From the NCBI GenBank assembly GCA_019351895.1, contig JABBOH010000015.1, positions 1 to 64,000 on the forward strand: DNA of 64,000 nucleotides, written 5' to 3'. Position numbers and translations under genes: made by a program. Position 1 is the stretch's first letter, and each line of letters starts with the position of its first letter. Below are positions 1 to 9,280 of this stretch, in pieces. The notes beneath the pieces are model-generated. The model was not told the origin of the DNA and did not search any database. It saw nothing but the letters and a program-made list of their open reading frames with translations. This DNA is from Pseudomonadota bacterium (GTDB lineage Bacteria > Pseudomonadota > Alphaproteobacteria > Acetobacterales > Acetobacteraceae).

Positions 1-589
1 CGCCGGCTGAAACCTCGAGCAGCACGAGCTTAGCGCCTGCGCCGAGGCGTACGCGGTGGCGCGGATGGCTGCCGACCCGGCGATGGAGCCCGCTGGTCAA
101 TTGCGCCAGCATGAGAAACCCCGCATCGAACCCCGCCGGCACGTCGATCACCGCGCCATCCTCGGCGAGCATCGTGTTGAGCGCCACCAGACGCTCCCGC
201 GCCGGGCGGCCGAGCGTTCCGAACGCCCCCTGTGCCGCGAAGGAGCCGATGTCGATATCGGGCGGCAGGACCGAAAGATCGGGCCGGAAACGGCCATCGA
301 TGAAAATCAGCCGCGGTCCGACGACAGACGGCAACAGCCCGATCAGCCGCGCGCCGACATCGGTGTCGGCCACGGCCTCATGGAACTCCAGTCCCGTGAG
401 GGGGCGCAGGTTGGTATAGTGCCAGGGCTCGTCGCGCGGCGTCGGCCACCCCTTGTCGCGCAGCACGGCGGCGGCGGCATCGCGGATTGTGGCCGACCCC
501 GGCAGCCGAGCCCGCAACCCGTCATACCGCGCGAGGAAACCGGTCAGCGCCTCATCCGGCTGGCCCCTGCCAGGCATCGCAGCGCGCAT
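1..589 (-). CDS. sufD: SufD, Fe-S cluster assembly scaffold subunit (partial, 3' end outside window)
   Basis: Reading the minus strand from the ATG at 589 gives 196 open codons running off the left edge. The N-terminal half is typical SufD: an alpha-helical start, then a WHYTNLRPL motif near residue 62 and the beginning of the beta-helix domain. SufD partners SufB and SufC in the SufBC2D scaffold that builds iron-sulfur clusters in the cytosol. The start codon overlaps the sufC stop by one base (TGATG), so translation is probably coupled. The beta-helix core and C-terminus are outside the window. Confidence 0.88.
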   Translation of the reverse strand, partial: MRAAMPGRGQPDEALTGFLARYDGLRARLPGSATIRDAAAAVLRDKGWPTPRDEPWHYTNLRPLTGLEFHEAVADTDVGARLIGLLPSVVGPRLIFIDGRFRPDLSVLPPDIDIGSFAAQGAFGTLGRPARERLVALNTMLAEDGAVIDVPAGFDAGFLMLAQLTSGLHRRVGSHPRHRVRLGAGAKLVLLEVSAG

Positions 590-1347
590 CACGCCGCCTC
601 CGCTGGCTCGCCGATGAGGCCGGCATAGCCGTGTGCTTCCAGTTCCCTGGCGAGTTCGGGACCGCCCGAGCGCACGATGCGGCCGGCCGCCAGAATGTGA
701 ACCCGATCCGGGATGATGTAGTCGAGCAGACGCTGGTAATGCGTGATGACCAGCGCCGAGAAGTTCGGGCCACGCTGCGCGTTCACGCCGTCGGCCACGA
801 TCCGCAGCGCGTCGATGTCGAGGCCACTGTCCGTCTCGTCGAGGATCGCGAGCCGCGGCTTCAGCACCGCCATCTGCAGCACCTCGTTGCGCTTCTTCTC
901 GCCGCCGGAGAAACCGACGTTGACGTTGCGCTTCAGCATGTCCTCGGACATGGCAAGCGCCTTCACGGCCGCCCGCGCCATCTTGAGGAACTGCAGCGCG
1001 TCGAGTTCGGGCTCGCCGCGTGCCCGTCGGATGGAGTTCAACGCGGTGCGCAGGAAGTTGGCGTTGCCGACGCCCGGCAACTCGACCGGATACTGGAAGG
1101 CGAGGAACAGTCCGGCAGCCGCACGCTCCTCCGGCTCCATGGCCAGAATATCTTGGCCGAAGAAGGTGACCGACCCGCCCGTGACCTCGTAGCCCTCGCG
1201 GCCAGAGAGCACGTAGGAAAGTGTCGATTTGCCGGCCCCGTTCGGACCCATGACGGCATGAACCTCGCCCTCGGGGATCGTGAGATCGATCCCCTTGAGA
1301 ATTTCCTTGTCATCGATAACGGCGGTCAGGCCCTTGATTTCCAGCAT
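589..1347 (-). CDS. sufC: SufC, Fe-S assembly ATPase
   Basis: 252-residue ABC ATPase of normal SufC length. Walker A GPNGAGKST is at residues 34-42, the ABC signature SGGEKKR at 147-153 and Walker B LAILDE at 166-171, followed by the SufC-type TDSGLDIDAL. It has no membrane segments. ATP binding by SufC reshapes the SufB-SufD scaffold during cluster assembly. It lies 65 bp after sufB and overlaps sufD by one base, in an operon that starts with the Rrf2 regulator. Confidence 0.96.
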   Translation of the reverse strand: MLEIKGLTAVIDDKEILKGIDLTIPEGEVHAVMGPNGAGKSTLSYVLSGREGYEVTGGSVTFFGQDILAMEPEERAAAGLFLAFQYPVELPGVGNANFLRTALNSIRRARGEPELDALQFLKMARAAVKALAMSEDMLKRNVNVGFSGGEKKRNEVLQMAVLKPRLAILDETDSGLDIDALRIVADGVNAQRGPNFSALVITHYQRLLDYIIPDRVHILAAGRIVRSGGPELARELEAHGYAGLIGEPAEAA

Positions 1348-1412
1348 CTTGTCCGAACAGTCCTAGATAAAAACGACAAGCGATGTTCTATTCCGGCAAT
1401 AGAACCAGACAC

Positions 1413-2897
1413 CTATCCCACGGAACCTTCAAGGCTCACGGCCAGAAGCTTCTGCGCCTCGACCGCGAATTCCATCGGCAGTTCCTTGAGCACATCCTTG
1501 CAGAAGCCGTTGACGATCAGACCCACGGCGTCCTCCTGCGACAGCCCGCGGCTGCGGCAATAGAACAGCTGATCCTCGGCGATCTTCGAGGTTGTCGCCT
1601 CATGCTCGATCTTCGCGGTCGGGTTGCGGCTCTCGATGTAGGGCACGGTGTGAGCTCCACACTGATCGCCGATCAGCAGGCTATCGCACTGGGTGAAGTT
1701 CCGCGCGTTCTGCGCCTTCGGCATCATGCGGACGAGCCCGCGATAGGTGCTGTCGGAATGCCCCGCGCTGATCGTCTTGGCGATGATCGTGCTGTTCGTA
1801 TTGCGGCCGATATGGATCATCTTTGTGCCGGTATCGGCCTGCTGATGGTTGTTCGTCACCGCGACCGAGTAGAATTCGCCGACACTGCCGTCGCCGATGA
1901 GAATACAGGACGGATACTTCCAGGTGATCGCCGACCCCGTTTCGACCTGTGTCCAGCTGATGCGGCTCCGCGCGCCACGGCAGGCGCCGCGTTTGGTGAC
2001 GAAATTGTAGATGCCACCACGGCCGTTCGCGTCACCCGGATACCAGTTCTGCACGGTCGAGTATTTGATCTTCGCGTCGTCGAGCGCCACGAGTTCCACG
2101 ACAGCCGCATGCAGCTGGTTCTCGTCGCGCATCGGGGCCGTGCAGCCTTCGAGATAGCTGACGGACGCGCCTTCCTCGGCGATGATGAGCGTCCGCTCGA
2201 ACTGCCCGGTGTTCCGCGCGTTGATGCGGAAATAGGTCGATAGCTCCATCGGGCACTTCACGCCGCGCGGGATGTAGACGAAGCTGCCGTCGGTGAAGAC
2301 GGCGGAGTTCAACGCGGCGTAGAAGTTGTCGCCCGCCGGCACCACACTGCCGAGATATTGCCGCACAAGATCGGGATGCTCCCGCACCGCCTCGCTGATT
2401 GGGCAGAAGATCACGCCGACCTTGGCGAGAGACGCCTGGAAGGTTGTCGCAACCGAGACGCTGTCGAAGACGGCATCGACCGCCATCGGCAGCCGGTCCT
2501 CGTCGCCCGGCTCGACGCCGGCCAGGATCGCCTGTTCCTTCAGCGGAATGCCGAGCTTCTCGTAGGTCCGCAGCAGTTCTGGATCGACTTCCTCCAGGCT
2601 GCGCGGACCGCCGGGGCGCTTCGGCGCGGCATAGTAGTGGATGTCCTGATAGTCGATCGCCGGATAGTCCGGCTTCGCCCAATGCGGCTCATCCATCGTC
2701 TTCCAGGCGGCGAAGGCCTTCAGCCGCCAGGCGAGCAGCCACTCCGGCTCGCCCTTGCGATCCGAGATCAGCCGGATGGTGTCCTCGTTCAGGCCCTTGG
2801 GCGCCACATCCATCTCGAGATCTGTCTCAAAGCCCCATTTGTAGGTGGAGCCGGTGACGGAGCGGACGGTCTCTAGGGTCTCTGCTACTGCTGGCAT
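1413..2897 (-). CDS. sufB: SufB, Fe-S cluster assembly scaffold
   Basis: 494 residues, full length for SufB. Recognisable signatures are SYLEGCTAP in the middle, the GDQCGAHT segment carrying the conserved cysteine used in cluster assembly, and [10 protein letters not shown] with the conserved Glu-His pair near the C-terminus. SufB receives sulfur and forms the nascent cluster within SufBC2D. Its ATG starts four bases after the stop of the upstream Rrf2 regulator gene, so the two are co-transcribed and probably translationally linked. Confidence 0.96.
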   Translation of the reverse strand: MPAVAETLETVRSVTGSTYKWGFETDLEMDVAPKGLNEDTIRLISDRKGEPEWLLAWRLKAFAAWKTMDEPHWAKPDYPAIDYQDIHYYAAPKRPGGPRSLEEVDPELLRTYEKLGIPLKEQAILAGVEPGDEDRLPMAVDAVFDSVSVATTFQASLAKVGVIFCPISEAVREHPDLVRQYLGSVVPAGDNFYAALNSAVFTDGSFVYIPRGVKCPMELSTYFRINARNTGQFERTLIIAEEGASVSYLEGCTAPMRDENQLHAAVVELVALDDAKIKYSTVQNWYPGDANGRGGIYNFVTKRGACRGARSRISWTQVETGSAITWKYPSCILIGDGSVGEFYSVAVTNNHQQADTGTKMIHIGRNTNSTIIAKTISAGHSDSTYRGLVRMMPKAQNARNFTQCDSLLIGDQCGAHTVPYIESRNPTAKIEHEATTSKIAEDQLFYCRSRGLSQEDAVGLIVNGFCKDVLKELPMEFAVEAQKLLAVSLEGSVG

Positions 2898-2901
2898 GGC
2901 C

Positions 2902-3393
2902 TCACTCGAGAAAAGCAGTGGTTAAGGCGGAGGCAGTGGTCGGAACGGCGTCCCGCTTCTCCGGCAGATGGTGCGCGGGGAGCGGGAAGAAAGCGGTGGG
3001 GCGCATGTCGGCCAGGCTGATCGTGGAGAGCGCGTCGAGAATGGCGGTGTTCACCGCGTCCCACCGGCCCTTGACGGGGCAGAGGCTGGACGTGTCGCAG
3101 ACGCTCGTCGAATGCTCCACGCAGGCGGTGAGCGCGATCGGGCCGTCGATCGCGATGATGACCTCGGCGACGGGAATGGTCGCAAGCGGCCGCGCCAGAC
3201 GATACCCGCCACGCGCCCCACGTTGCGACGCGACAAGCCCGGCGCTCGTCATGATCTTCAGCACCTTCGCAACTGTCGGCTCCGGCACGCCCGTGGAGGC
3301 CGCGATGCCCCCCGAGGTCTGAATGCCGCTCTCTTCCGAGAGGCGCACCAGGACCACGACCGCGTAATCCGTGAGTTTCGACAGCCTGAGCAT
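2902..3393 (-). CDS. Rrf2/IscR-family regulator of the SUF operon
   Basis: An Rrf2 winged-helix regulator of 163 residues, starting at the ATG at 3393 ([13 protein letters not shown]); a longer frame to 3549 exists but its extra 52 residues do not fit the family. The helix-turn-helix covers about residues 25-60. A cysteine cluster C-x7-C-x5-C near residues 103-117 ([15 protein letters not shown]) is placed to bind a [2Fe-2S] cluster, as in SUF-type Rrf2 regulators. It is the first gene of the suf operon, four bases before sufB, so it most likely senses cluster status and controls its own operon. Confidence 0.88.
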   Translation of the reverse strand: MLRLSKLTDYAVVVLVRLSEESGIQTSGGIAASTGVPEPTVAKVLKIMTSAGLVASQRGARGGYRLARPLATIPVAEVIIAIDGPIALTACVEHSTSVCDTSSLCPVKGRWDAVNTAILDALSTISLADMRPTAFFPLPAHHLPEKRDAVPTTASALTTAFLE

Positions 3394-3551
3394 GCCGCGT
3401 TGTACAGGTCCATTCAGGACCGCGCCAGTCCTGTTTTCGAGATCAGGGCGGCGCCGTGCGCGGGCATGCGGGTGCATCCAACTTGACACGGAGTTGAAGC
3501 CTGCGCCCGAAAACACTACCGAAGCCCAACCGATCGGTGAAGGATGCACGC

Positions 3552-4613
3552 ATGGCTGATGATGAGACCGAGTCGAACCTCCAGCGGCTAAGGGCCAAAT
3601 ATGCGGGCCTCAGCGGCGGTCACGTCTTCGATCCGCATTTCAAGGATATCGCCGCGCGGACCATCAGCGCCGACGGCCGCCGCAAGCTGCCCTATTCCGA
3701 TCCGGCGACGTTCCTCGACGCCGCCTATCGCCAGAACGCCTTCGGCACGCCGGAGGGCTTCTCTGATCTCGACGTGGCGCTGATCGGCGTGCCGATGGAC
3801 CTCGGCGTCACCAACCGCAGCGGCTGCCGGCTCGGCCCCCGCGCCGTGCGCGCGGTGGAGCGGATCGGACCCTACGAGCATGTGCTGCGGGTGGCGCCCC
3901 AAAGCGTGCTGCGGGTAGCGGATGTGGGCGACGTGCCGCTGCGCTCGCGCTACAGCCTGGAAAACTGCCACGAGGATATCGAGGCGGGGTTGCGTCAGGT
4001 CGTGCAGGCGGGCGTGGTTCCGCTCTCGGTCGGCGGCGACCATTCGATGACCCAGGCGATCCTCCGCGCCGTGGGTGAGACGCGGCCGGTCGGCCTCATC
4101 CATATCGACGCCCATGCCGACACGGCCGGAGCCTATGAGGGCTCGCGCTTCCACCACGGCGGCCCCTTCCGCCACGCCGTGCTGGACGGCGGGATCGATC
4201 CCCGGCGGACGCTGCAGATCGGCATCCGGGGCACGGCAGAATACCTCTACGAATTTTCGACCGACAGCGGCATGACGGTTGTCCATGCGGAGGAGGTCGA
4301 GGAGCACGGCATGGGGCATTATGTCGAGGTCGCGCGCCGGCTCGTGGGGGACGGCCCGTTCTACGTCTCGTTCGACATAGACTCGATCGATCCGGGCTTC
4401 GCGCCGGGCACCGGAACGCCCGAGGTCGGCGGCCTCATGCCGCGCGAGGTGCTGACGCTGCTGCGCGGCCTGCGCGGGCTCGACATCGTCGGCGGCGACG
4501 TGGTCGAGGTCGCGCCGCAATACGACGCTACCAGCAACACCGCGCAGATCGCAGCCCAGGTGCTGTTCGAGATACTCTGTCTGGTGGCGTTGCGGGACAG
4601 GCCGTCGATCTGA
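3552..4613 (+). CDS. Arginase/agmatinase-family ureohydrolase
   Basis: 353 residues from the ATG at 3552, chosen because AAGGA lies six bases before it; a GTG at 3537 is in frame but lacks a ribosome site. All Mn-binding motifs of the ureohydrolase family are present: GGDHS (His164), DAHAD (Asp186, His188, Asp190) and SFDIDSIDP (Asp275, Asp277). The enzyme should hydrolyse a guanidino compound to urea and an amine. Agmatinase (to putrescine) is the commonest assignment, but guanidinobutyrase or a related activity fits equally well. It is divergent from the suf operon and not obviously in an operon. Confidence 0.85.
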   Translation: MADDETESNLQRLRAKYAGLSGGHVFDPHFKDIAARTISADGRRKLPYSDPATFLDAAYRQNAFGTPEGFSDLDVALIGVPMDLGVTNRSGCRLGPRAVRAVERIGPYEHVLRVAPQSVLRVADVGDVPLRSRYSLENCHEDIEAGLRQVVQAGVVPLSVGGDHSMTQAILRAVGETRPVGLIHIDAHADTAGAYEGSRFHHGGPFRHAVLDGGIDPRRTLQIGIRGTAEYLYEFSTDSGMTVVHAEEVEEHGMGHYVEVARRLVGDGPFYVSFDIDSIDPGFAPGTGTPEVGGLMPREVLTLLRGLRGLDIVGGDVVEVAPQYDATSNTAQIAAQVLFEILCLVALRDRPSI

Positions 4614-4685
4614 CGGGGGATCATTACAAACCCGTCACGCCCCGGACGCTTGAAAAACCGCCGGGCGGCGCTCACTGTCGAATAC

Positions 4686-5042
4686 ATGATCGAACGTCGA
4701 ACCTATGACATCGATATGCGTCCCGACGGGACGTTTGTAGAAGCGCCGCGGCAGACGCGGCCTCCTGGCTGGATGCCCCCGCGCGGCGGCGGCCTCTCTC
4801 GCGGTTTCGCGCTCGGCGCGGTGGTCCTTGGCTCCGTCATCGTGGCGGGACTCGCCTTGTCCCTGGCATTGGTGCTCGTGCCAGTCGCCATCGGCGCCGC
4901 GTTGCTGGGCTACGTCGCACTCCGCATCCAGCTTTGGCGCATGCGCCGCAGCGGCGTCAACGTGGAATCCTGGCGCGGGAACTTCGGGCCGATCATGGCC
5001 CAGTTCGAGTCCGTTCTCCGGGCGAGACGCCCCCGCCGCTGA
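4686..5042 (+). CDS. Small membrane protein, unknown function
   Basis: 118 residues from the ATG at 4686 (MIERRTYDIDM); a TTG 36 bases upstream is a less likely start. A soluble Pro/Arg-rich N-terminus of about 40 residues is followed by one long or two short hydrophobic helices (about residues 42-80) and a basic C-terminal tail ending RARRPRR. I do not recognise a named family. It sits alone between the ureohydrolase and the convergent pntB gene, so context gives no function. Confidence 0.55.
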   Translation: MIERRTYDIDMRPDGTFVEAPRQTRPPGWMPPRGGGLSRGFALGAVVLGSVIVAGLALSLALVLVPVAIGAALLGYVALRIQLWRMRRSGVNVESWRGNFGPIMAQFESVLRARRPRR

Positions 5043-5063
5043 CCGGCGGCGGAGGCCTCAAGG

Positions 5064-6458
5064 TCAGAGAGCCTTGAGGATCTGCTCGACCATCTTCTTG
5101 GCGTCGCCGAATAGCATCATTGTGTTATCCTTGAAGAACAGCGGGTTTTCGACCCCGGCATAGCCCGATCCCATGCCGCGCTTCAGGAACAAAACCGTCT
5201 TCGCCTTGTCGACCTCCAGGATCGGCATGCCGAAGATCGGTGAGCTTTTGTCTGTCTTGGCCGCCGGATTGGTCACGTCGTTCGCACCGATGACGAAAGC
5301 CACATCGGCCTGCCCGAACTCGGCGTTGATGTCCTCCAGCTCGAAAACATCGTCATAGGGCACGTTGGCCTCGGCCAGCAGCACGTTCATGTGCCCGGGC
5401 ATGCGCCCCGCGACGGGGTGAATGGCATAGCGCACCTGCACCCCCTCTTCCTTCAGCCGGTCGCCCATCTCCCTGAGCGCATGCTGCGCCTGGGCCACCG
5501 CCATGCCGTAGCCCGGCACGATGATGACCTGCCCGGCATTCTTCATGATGAAGGCCGCATCCTCGGCGGCGCCCTGTTTGACCGGGCGGGTCTCGACAAC
5601 GCCGGTCGCCGCCGCCGTCTCTCCCCCGAAACCGCCGAGGATCACCGAGATGAAACTGCGGTTCATGGCCGTGCACATGATGTAGCTCAGGATCGCGCCC
5701 GAGGAGCCGACGAGCGCCCCGGTGATGATCAGCGCGAGGTTGCCGAGGGTGAAGCCGATGCCGGCAGCCGCCCAGCCGGAGTATGAGTTCAACATCGAGA
5801 CGACGACCGGCATGTCCGCGCCGCCGATCGGGATGATGATGAGCCCGCCGAGTGCCAGCGCCGAGATCACGATCAGCCAGAAGACGACATGTGCCTGGGT
5901 CGCGATGAACAGTATGATCAGCAGCACCAGGGCGGCCGCGAGGCCCGCGTTGATGAAGTGGCGTTGCGGCAGCATGATCGGGCGGCCGGACATATTGCCG
6001 TTGAGTTTGGCGAAGGCGATCACCGAGCCGGTGAAGGTGATGGCGCCGATGGCGAGGCCGATCGACATTTCCACCAGCGAGCCGGAATCGATGTGATACG
6101 GCAGCCCGATGCCGAAGGCCTGCGGCGCATAGAGTGCCGCCGCCGCGACGCAGACCGCGGCGAGGCCGACGCCGGAATGGAAGGCGGCAATGAGTTGCGG
6201 CATCGCAGTCATGGCGACCCGCCGCGCGATGACGGCGCCGATGCCGCCGCCGATCGCGAGGCCGAGGATGACCAGCAGCCAGCCGCCGAAGCCGCTCGGC
6301 GGGGCGACCGCGAGCGTGGTCAGGATGGCGATCGCCATGCCCGCCATTCCCATGCGGTTGCCGCGGCGGGATGAACTGGGGGAGGACAGGCCGCGCAACG
6401 CCAGGATGAACAGAATACCGGCGGCGAGGTAGAGAAGCTCCGCGAGATTGAGGGGCAT
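5064..6458 (-). CDS. pntB: NAD(P) transhydrogenase subunit beta
   Basis: 464 residues, full length. The first two thirds are nine or so membrane helices; the last third is the soluble NADP(H)-binding domain III, with the GYGMAVAQAQ fingerprint and the GANDVTNPAA segment. PntB forms the proton channel and NADP site of the transhydrogenase, which uses the proton gradient to make NADPH from NADH. It follows pntAB by eight bases, in a three-gene unit with pntAA. Confidence 0.96.
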   Translation of the reverse strand: MPLNLAELLYLAAGILFILALRGLSSPSSSRRGNRMGMAGMAIAILTTLAVAPPSGFGGWLLVILGLAIGGGIGAVIARRVAMTAMPQLIAAFHSGVGLAAVCVAAAALYAPQAFGIGLPYHIDSGSLVEMSIGLAIGAITFTGSVIAFAKLNGNMSGRPIMLPQRHFINAGLAAALVLLIILFIATQAHVVFWLIVISALALGGLIIIPIGGADMPVVVSMLNSYSGWAAAGIGFTLGNLALIITGALVGSSGAILSYIMCTAMNRSFISVILGGFGGETAAATGVVETRPVKQGAAEDAAFIMKNAGQVIIVPGYGMAVAQAQHALREMGDRLKEEGVQVRYAIHPVAGRMPGHMNVLLAEANVPYDDVFELEDINAEFGQADVAFVIGANDVTNPAAKTDKSSPIFGMPILEVDKAKTVLFLKRGMGSGYAGVENPLFFKDNTMMLFGDAKKMVEQILKAL

Positions 6459-6466
6459 AGTGGCGC

Positions 6467-6859
6467 TCAGTGCTTCTTCGGGGGCATCGCGGCGCGCGGC
6501 TTGTACATGCCGAGCATGCGCTGCGTGACGAGGAAGCCGCCGAAGATGTTGATCGAGGCGAGGATCAGGGCGATGAACCCGAAGACCCGGGCGGTCACGG
6601 AGCCCCCGCCCAAAACGCTATGCAGCGAGACGCCCACGGCGAGCAGCGCGCCCACGACAATCACCGATGAGATGGCGTTGGTCACCGCCATCAGCGGCGT
6701 ATGCAGCGCCGGTGTCACCGACCAGACGACGTAGTAGCCGACGAAGATCGCGAGAACGAAGATCGCGAAGCGGAAGACGAAGGGATCGACGATCCCCCCG
6801 CTGATCGTATGGGCGGTGGCTCCCGCAGCCGTGGCGATCACATCGGTGTTATGATTCAT
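6467..6859 (-). CDS. pntAB: NAD(P) transhydrogenase subunit alpha, part 2
   Basis: 130 residues from the ATG at 6859 ([13 protein letters not shown]); an open frame runs 99 bases upstream but does not resemble the family. The protein has three to four membrane helices and the [14 protein letters not shown] segment characteristic of the membrane part of the alpha subunit. Splitting of the alpha chain into a soluble PntAA and membrane PntAB is usual in alphaproteobacteria. It lies between pntAA and pntB in the same unit. Confidence 0.94.
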   Translation of the reverse strand: MNHNTDVIATAAGATAHTISGGIVDPFVFRFAIFVLAIFVGYYVVWSVTPALHTPLMAVTNAISSVIVVGALLAVGVSLHSVLGGGSVTARVFGFIALILASINIFGGFLVTQRMLGMYKPRAAMPPKKH

Positions 6860-6917
6860 GCAGTCCCCCTGGGGTCGCCGTCTGGCGCGGCGTCTGGTGC
6901 TGAGGCGTTGGTCGAAA

Positions 6918-8054
6918 TCAGGCGGCGGCCTGGAAGTTCGGATGAACCACGGCGCCATCGCGTGTCAGCAGCGTGGCGCGGACGAGTTCGTCATCCCAGT
7001 TCGGGTTGATCGCCTTCGTGGTCTTGTCGATCAGCGTCTCGACGAAGTTGAGCAGGTTGCGCGCGTAGAGCGCCGAGGCCGAGGCCGCGATCCGTCCCGC
7101 CGTGTTGCTGTGACCGAGGATGCGCACGCCGTTGGGTGTCACTGTCTCCTGCTCCGCGACCGCTCCCTCGACATTGCCGCCACGTTCCACCGCAAGATCG
7201 ACGATGACCGAGCCCGCACGCATGGATGCGACCATCGCGGCATTGATCAGCCGCGGCGCGGGCCTCCCCGGGATCAGCGCCGTCGTCACGACGATATCCT
7301 GCTTCTTGATGTGCTCGGTGACGAGCGCCGCCTGCTTGGCCTGATACTCGGCCGACATCGGCTTGGCGTAGCCGGCGGCACTTTCGGCCTGCTTGAACTC
7401 GTCATCCTCGACCGCGACGAATTTGGCGCCGAGAGAGGCGACCTGCTCCTTCGCGGCCGGACGCACGTCCGTCGCCGTCACGATGGCGCCAAGGCGCCGC
7501 GCCGTCGCGATCGCCTGCAGACCGGCGACGCCCGCGCCCATGACGAAGACCTTGGCGGCGGGCACCGTGCCGGCGGCGGTCATCATCATCGGCAGCGCGC
7601 GGCCATAGCTCGCCGCCGCGTCGACAATGGCGCGGTAGCCCGCGAGATTGGCCTGGGAGGAGAGCACGTCCATGCTCTGGGCCCGGGTGATGCGCGGCAT
7701 GAGCTCCATCGAGAAGGCGCTGATACCGGCCGCCGCCATCTGCTGCAGCGCCGCCGTCTGACCGTAGGGGTCCATCACGCCGATGACGATGGCGCCGGAC
7801 GGGTAGGTCGCGAGCTCCACGGCGCTTGGACGGCGGACCTTGAGGATGATGTCGGCCCCGCGCGCGACCTCGGCCTGCTCGGCGAGCTCGGCTCCGGCCT
7901 CGGCGAGTTCGGCGTCCGGGATGCCGGATTTCTGGCCCGCACCGCGCGCGACCACCACCGTGGCGCCAAGCTTGATGAGTTTCCCGACGGTTTCGGGTGT
8001 CACCGCCACGCGGGTTTCATCGGCCTCGGTTTCGGCGGGTATCGCTATGCGCAT
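6918..8054 (-). CDS. pntAA: NAD(P) transhydrogenase subunit alpha, part 1 (NAD-binding)
   Basis: 378 residues of soluble NAD(H)-binding domain I, beginning [16 protein letters not shown] as in the alanine dehydrogenase/PntAA family. The Rossmann fingerprint [18 protein letters not shown] and the following TDVRP are near residue 175. It is the first gene of pntAA-pntAB-pntB and delivers hydride from NADH to NADP+ on PntB. The 58-bp gap to pntAB has no visible promoter or hairpin. Confidence 0.95.
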   Translation of the reverse strand: MRIAIPAETEADETRVAVTPETVGKLIKLGATVVVARGAGQKSGIPDAELAEAGAELAEQAEVARGADIILKVRRPSAVELATYPSGAIVIGVMDPYGQTAALQQMAAAGISAFSMELMPRITRAQSMDVLSSQANLAGYRAIVDAAASYGRALPMMMTAAGTVPAAKVFVMGAGVAGLQAIATARRLGAIVTATDVRPAAKEQVASLGAKFVAVEDDEFKQAESAAGYAKPMSAEYQAKQAALVTEHIKKQDIVVTTALIPGRPAPRLINAAMVASMRAGSVIVDLAVERGGNVEGAVAEQETVTPNGVRILGHSNTAGRIAASASALYARNLLNFVETLIDKTTKAINPNWDDELVRATLLTRDGAVVHPNFQAAA

Positions 8055-8183
8055 GGATCGTCCCGTTCCCCATTCATTTTGTGATGGATACTAGGGGAGA
8101 AGGTTGCGCTTGGCGACTGCCCGCTGCATTTCTGCAACGCTCAAACCCAAAATGTGCACGAGGCCGAGCCTCGATGTGCAGGA

Positions 8184-8230
8184 GGAGGCGCCTCTGTACG
8201 CATGAGGCGGCGCCTCCGGGACGCCGCCTC
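8184..8230 (-). terminator. Overlapping GC-rich inverted repeats downstream of the DenD-like gene
   Basis: Two mutually exclusive 9-bp stems share sequence here: GGAGGCGCC (8184-8192) with GGCGCCTCC (8209-8217), and GAGGCGGCG (8204-8212) with CGCCGCCTC (8222-8230). They start seven bases after the stop of the minus-strand gene at 8237, so they could end that transcript. There is no T-tract, so intrinsic termination is uncertain. Confidence 0.45.
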
Positions 8231-8236
8231 GCCCGA

Positions 8237-9229
8237 TCAGGCAGCGGGGATCTTGCCGCCAAGCTCGTCCTCGATATGGACGCGGATGATCTCGTCGAAC
8301 TCCGTCTCTGCTTCGAAACCGAGCGCCCGCGCACGGGCCGTATCGAAGCCCCGCGCCCAGCCGTCGACGATGCGCGCGATCACGGGATCAGGCTCGCGCC
8401 GGATCAGGGCCGTCGCACGCGAACCGGCCACCCGCTCCAGCGCCGCGATCTGCTCGCCGACAGTGACCGAAAGCCCCGGCATCGTGAGATTTGGCCGATC
8501 CCCCAGCAGCGCCACGTCCAGTCCCGCCGCATGGATGAGGAAGCCGACCGTCTTGCGCGGGCTCGCCATCCAGTGCCGCACATCCTCGGACACGGGCAGA
8601 ACAGCCTCCTGCCCGGCCAGCGGCTCGCGGATGATGCCCGAGAAGAACCCTGACGCCGCGCGGTTGGGCTTGCCGGGACGCACGCAGACCGTGGGCAGCC
8701 GCAGCCCGATGCCCTCGATGAATCCGCGCCGCGCGTAGTCGGCAAGCAGCAGTTCGCACATCGCCTTCTGCGTGCCGTAGCTCGTCTGCGGGGTGAGGAA
8801 GTAGTCGTCGCCGATCACGTCCGGCATGTCGCCGCCGAAGACCGCGATGGAGGAGGCGAAAACGACCCGCGGCCGCCATGCGGACCCCTCGCGTTCGGCC
8901 CGGATGGCCTCCAGCAGATGCCGCATGCCGTCCAGATTGACCCGGTAGCCCTTCTCCAGATCCGCCTCGGCCTCGCCGGATACAACCGCCGCGAGGTGGT
9001 AGATGATGTCCGGCCGCGTCGTCAGCAGCCCCTCTGCCGCGCCCGGCACCGTCAGGTCGACCGCGGTGCAGTCGGTCGTGCCGACAAAACCATGCGGCGT
9101 CTGCGGCGTGATGACGTCGGCCAGGGTCAGATGCCGCACTGACTGGCCCGCGAGCCCGCCCTCCGCGGCGATCCGCTCGGCGAGCTTGCGGCCGAGCATT
9201 CCAGCTCCCCCAAGGATCATGACGTGCAT
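8237..9229 (-). CDS. NAD-dependent epimerase/dehydratase family protein, DenD-like (D-erythronate dehydrogenase type)
   Basis: 330 residues from the ATG at 9229 (MHVMILGGAG), preceded by a GGGAGAAG ribosome site; a start 30 bases upstream is less likely. The extended SDR fold is clear: GGAGMLG nucleotide fingerprint at the N-terminus, HLAAVVSGEAE, and the catalytic SYGTQKA (Tyr-x3-Lys). The overall pattern, including FFSGIIREPLAGQ, matches the DenD group, which oxidises D-erythronate, but none of the other tetronate genes are nearby. The substrate should be treated as unproven. Confidence 0.8.
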   Translation of the reverse strand: MHVMILGGAGMLGRKLAERIAAEGGLAGQSVRHLTLADVITPQTPHGFVGTTDCTAVDLTVPGAAEGLLTTRPDIIYHLAAVVSGEAEADLEKGYRVNLDGMRHLLEAIRAEREGSAWRPRVVFASSIAVFGGDMPDVIGDDYFLTPQTSYGTQKAMCELLLADYARRGFIEGIGLRLPTVCVRPGKPNRAASGFFSGIIREPLAGQEAVLPVSEDVRHWMASPRKTVGFLIHAAGLDVALLGDRPNLTMPGLSVTVGEQIAALERVAGSRATALIRREPDPVIARIVDGWARGFDTARARALGFEAETEFDEIIRVHIEDELGGKIPAA

Positions 9230-9280
9230 TGTGATCTTCTCCCTCTTTCGCCGGCGCACCGGCGTTCTCTAACGTCCGCC

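Noticed and set aside
3483-3517. TTGACA as promoter of the ureohydrolase gene
   Set aside because: No acceptable -10 element at 16-18 bases.
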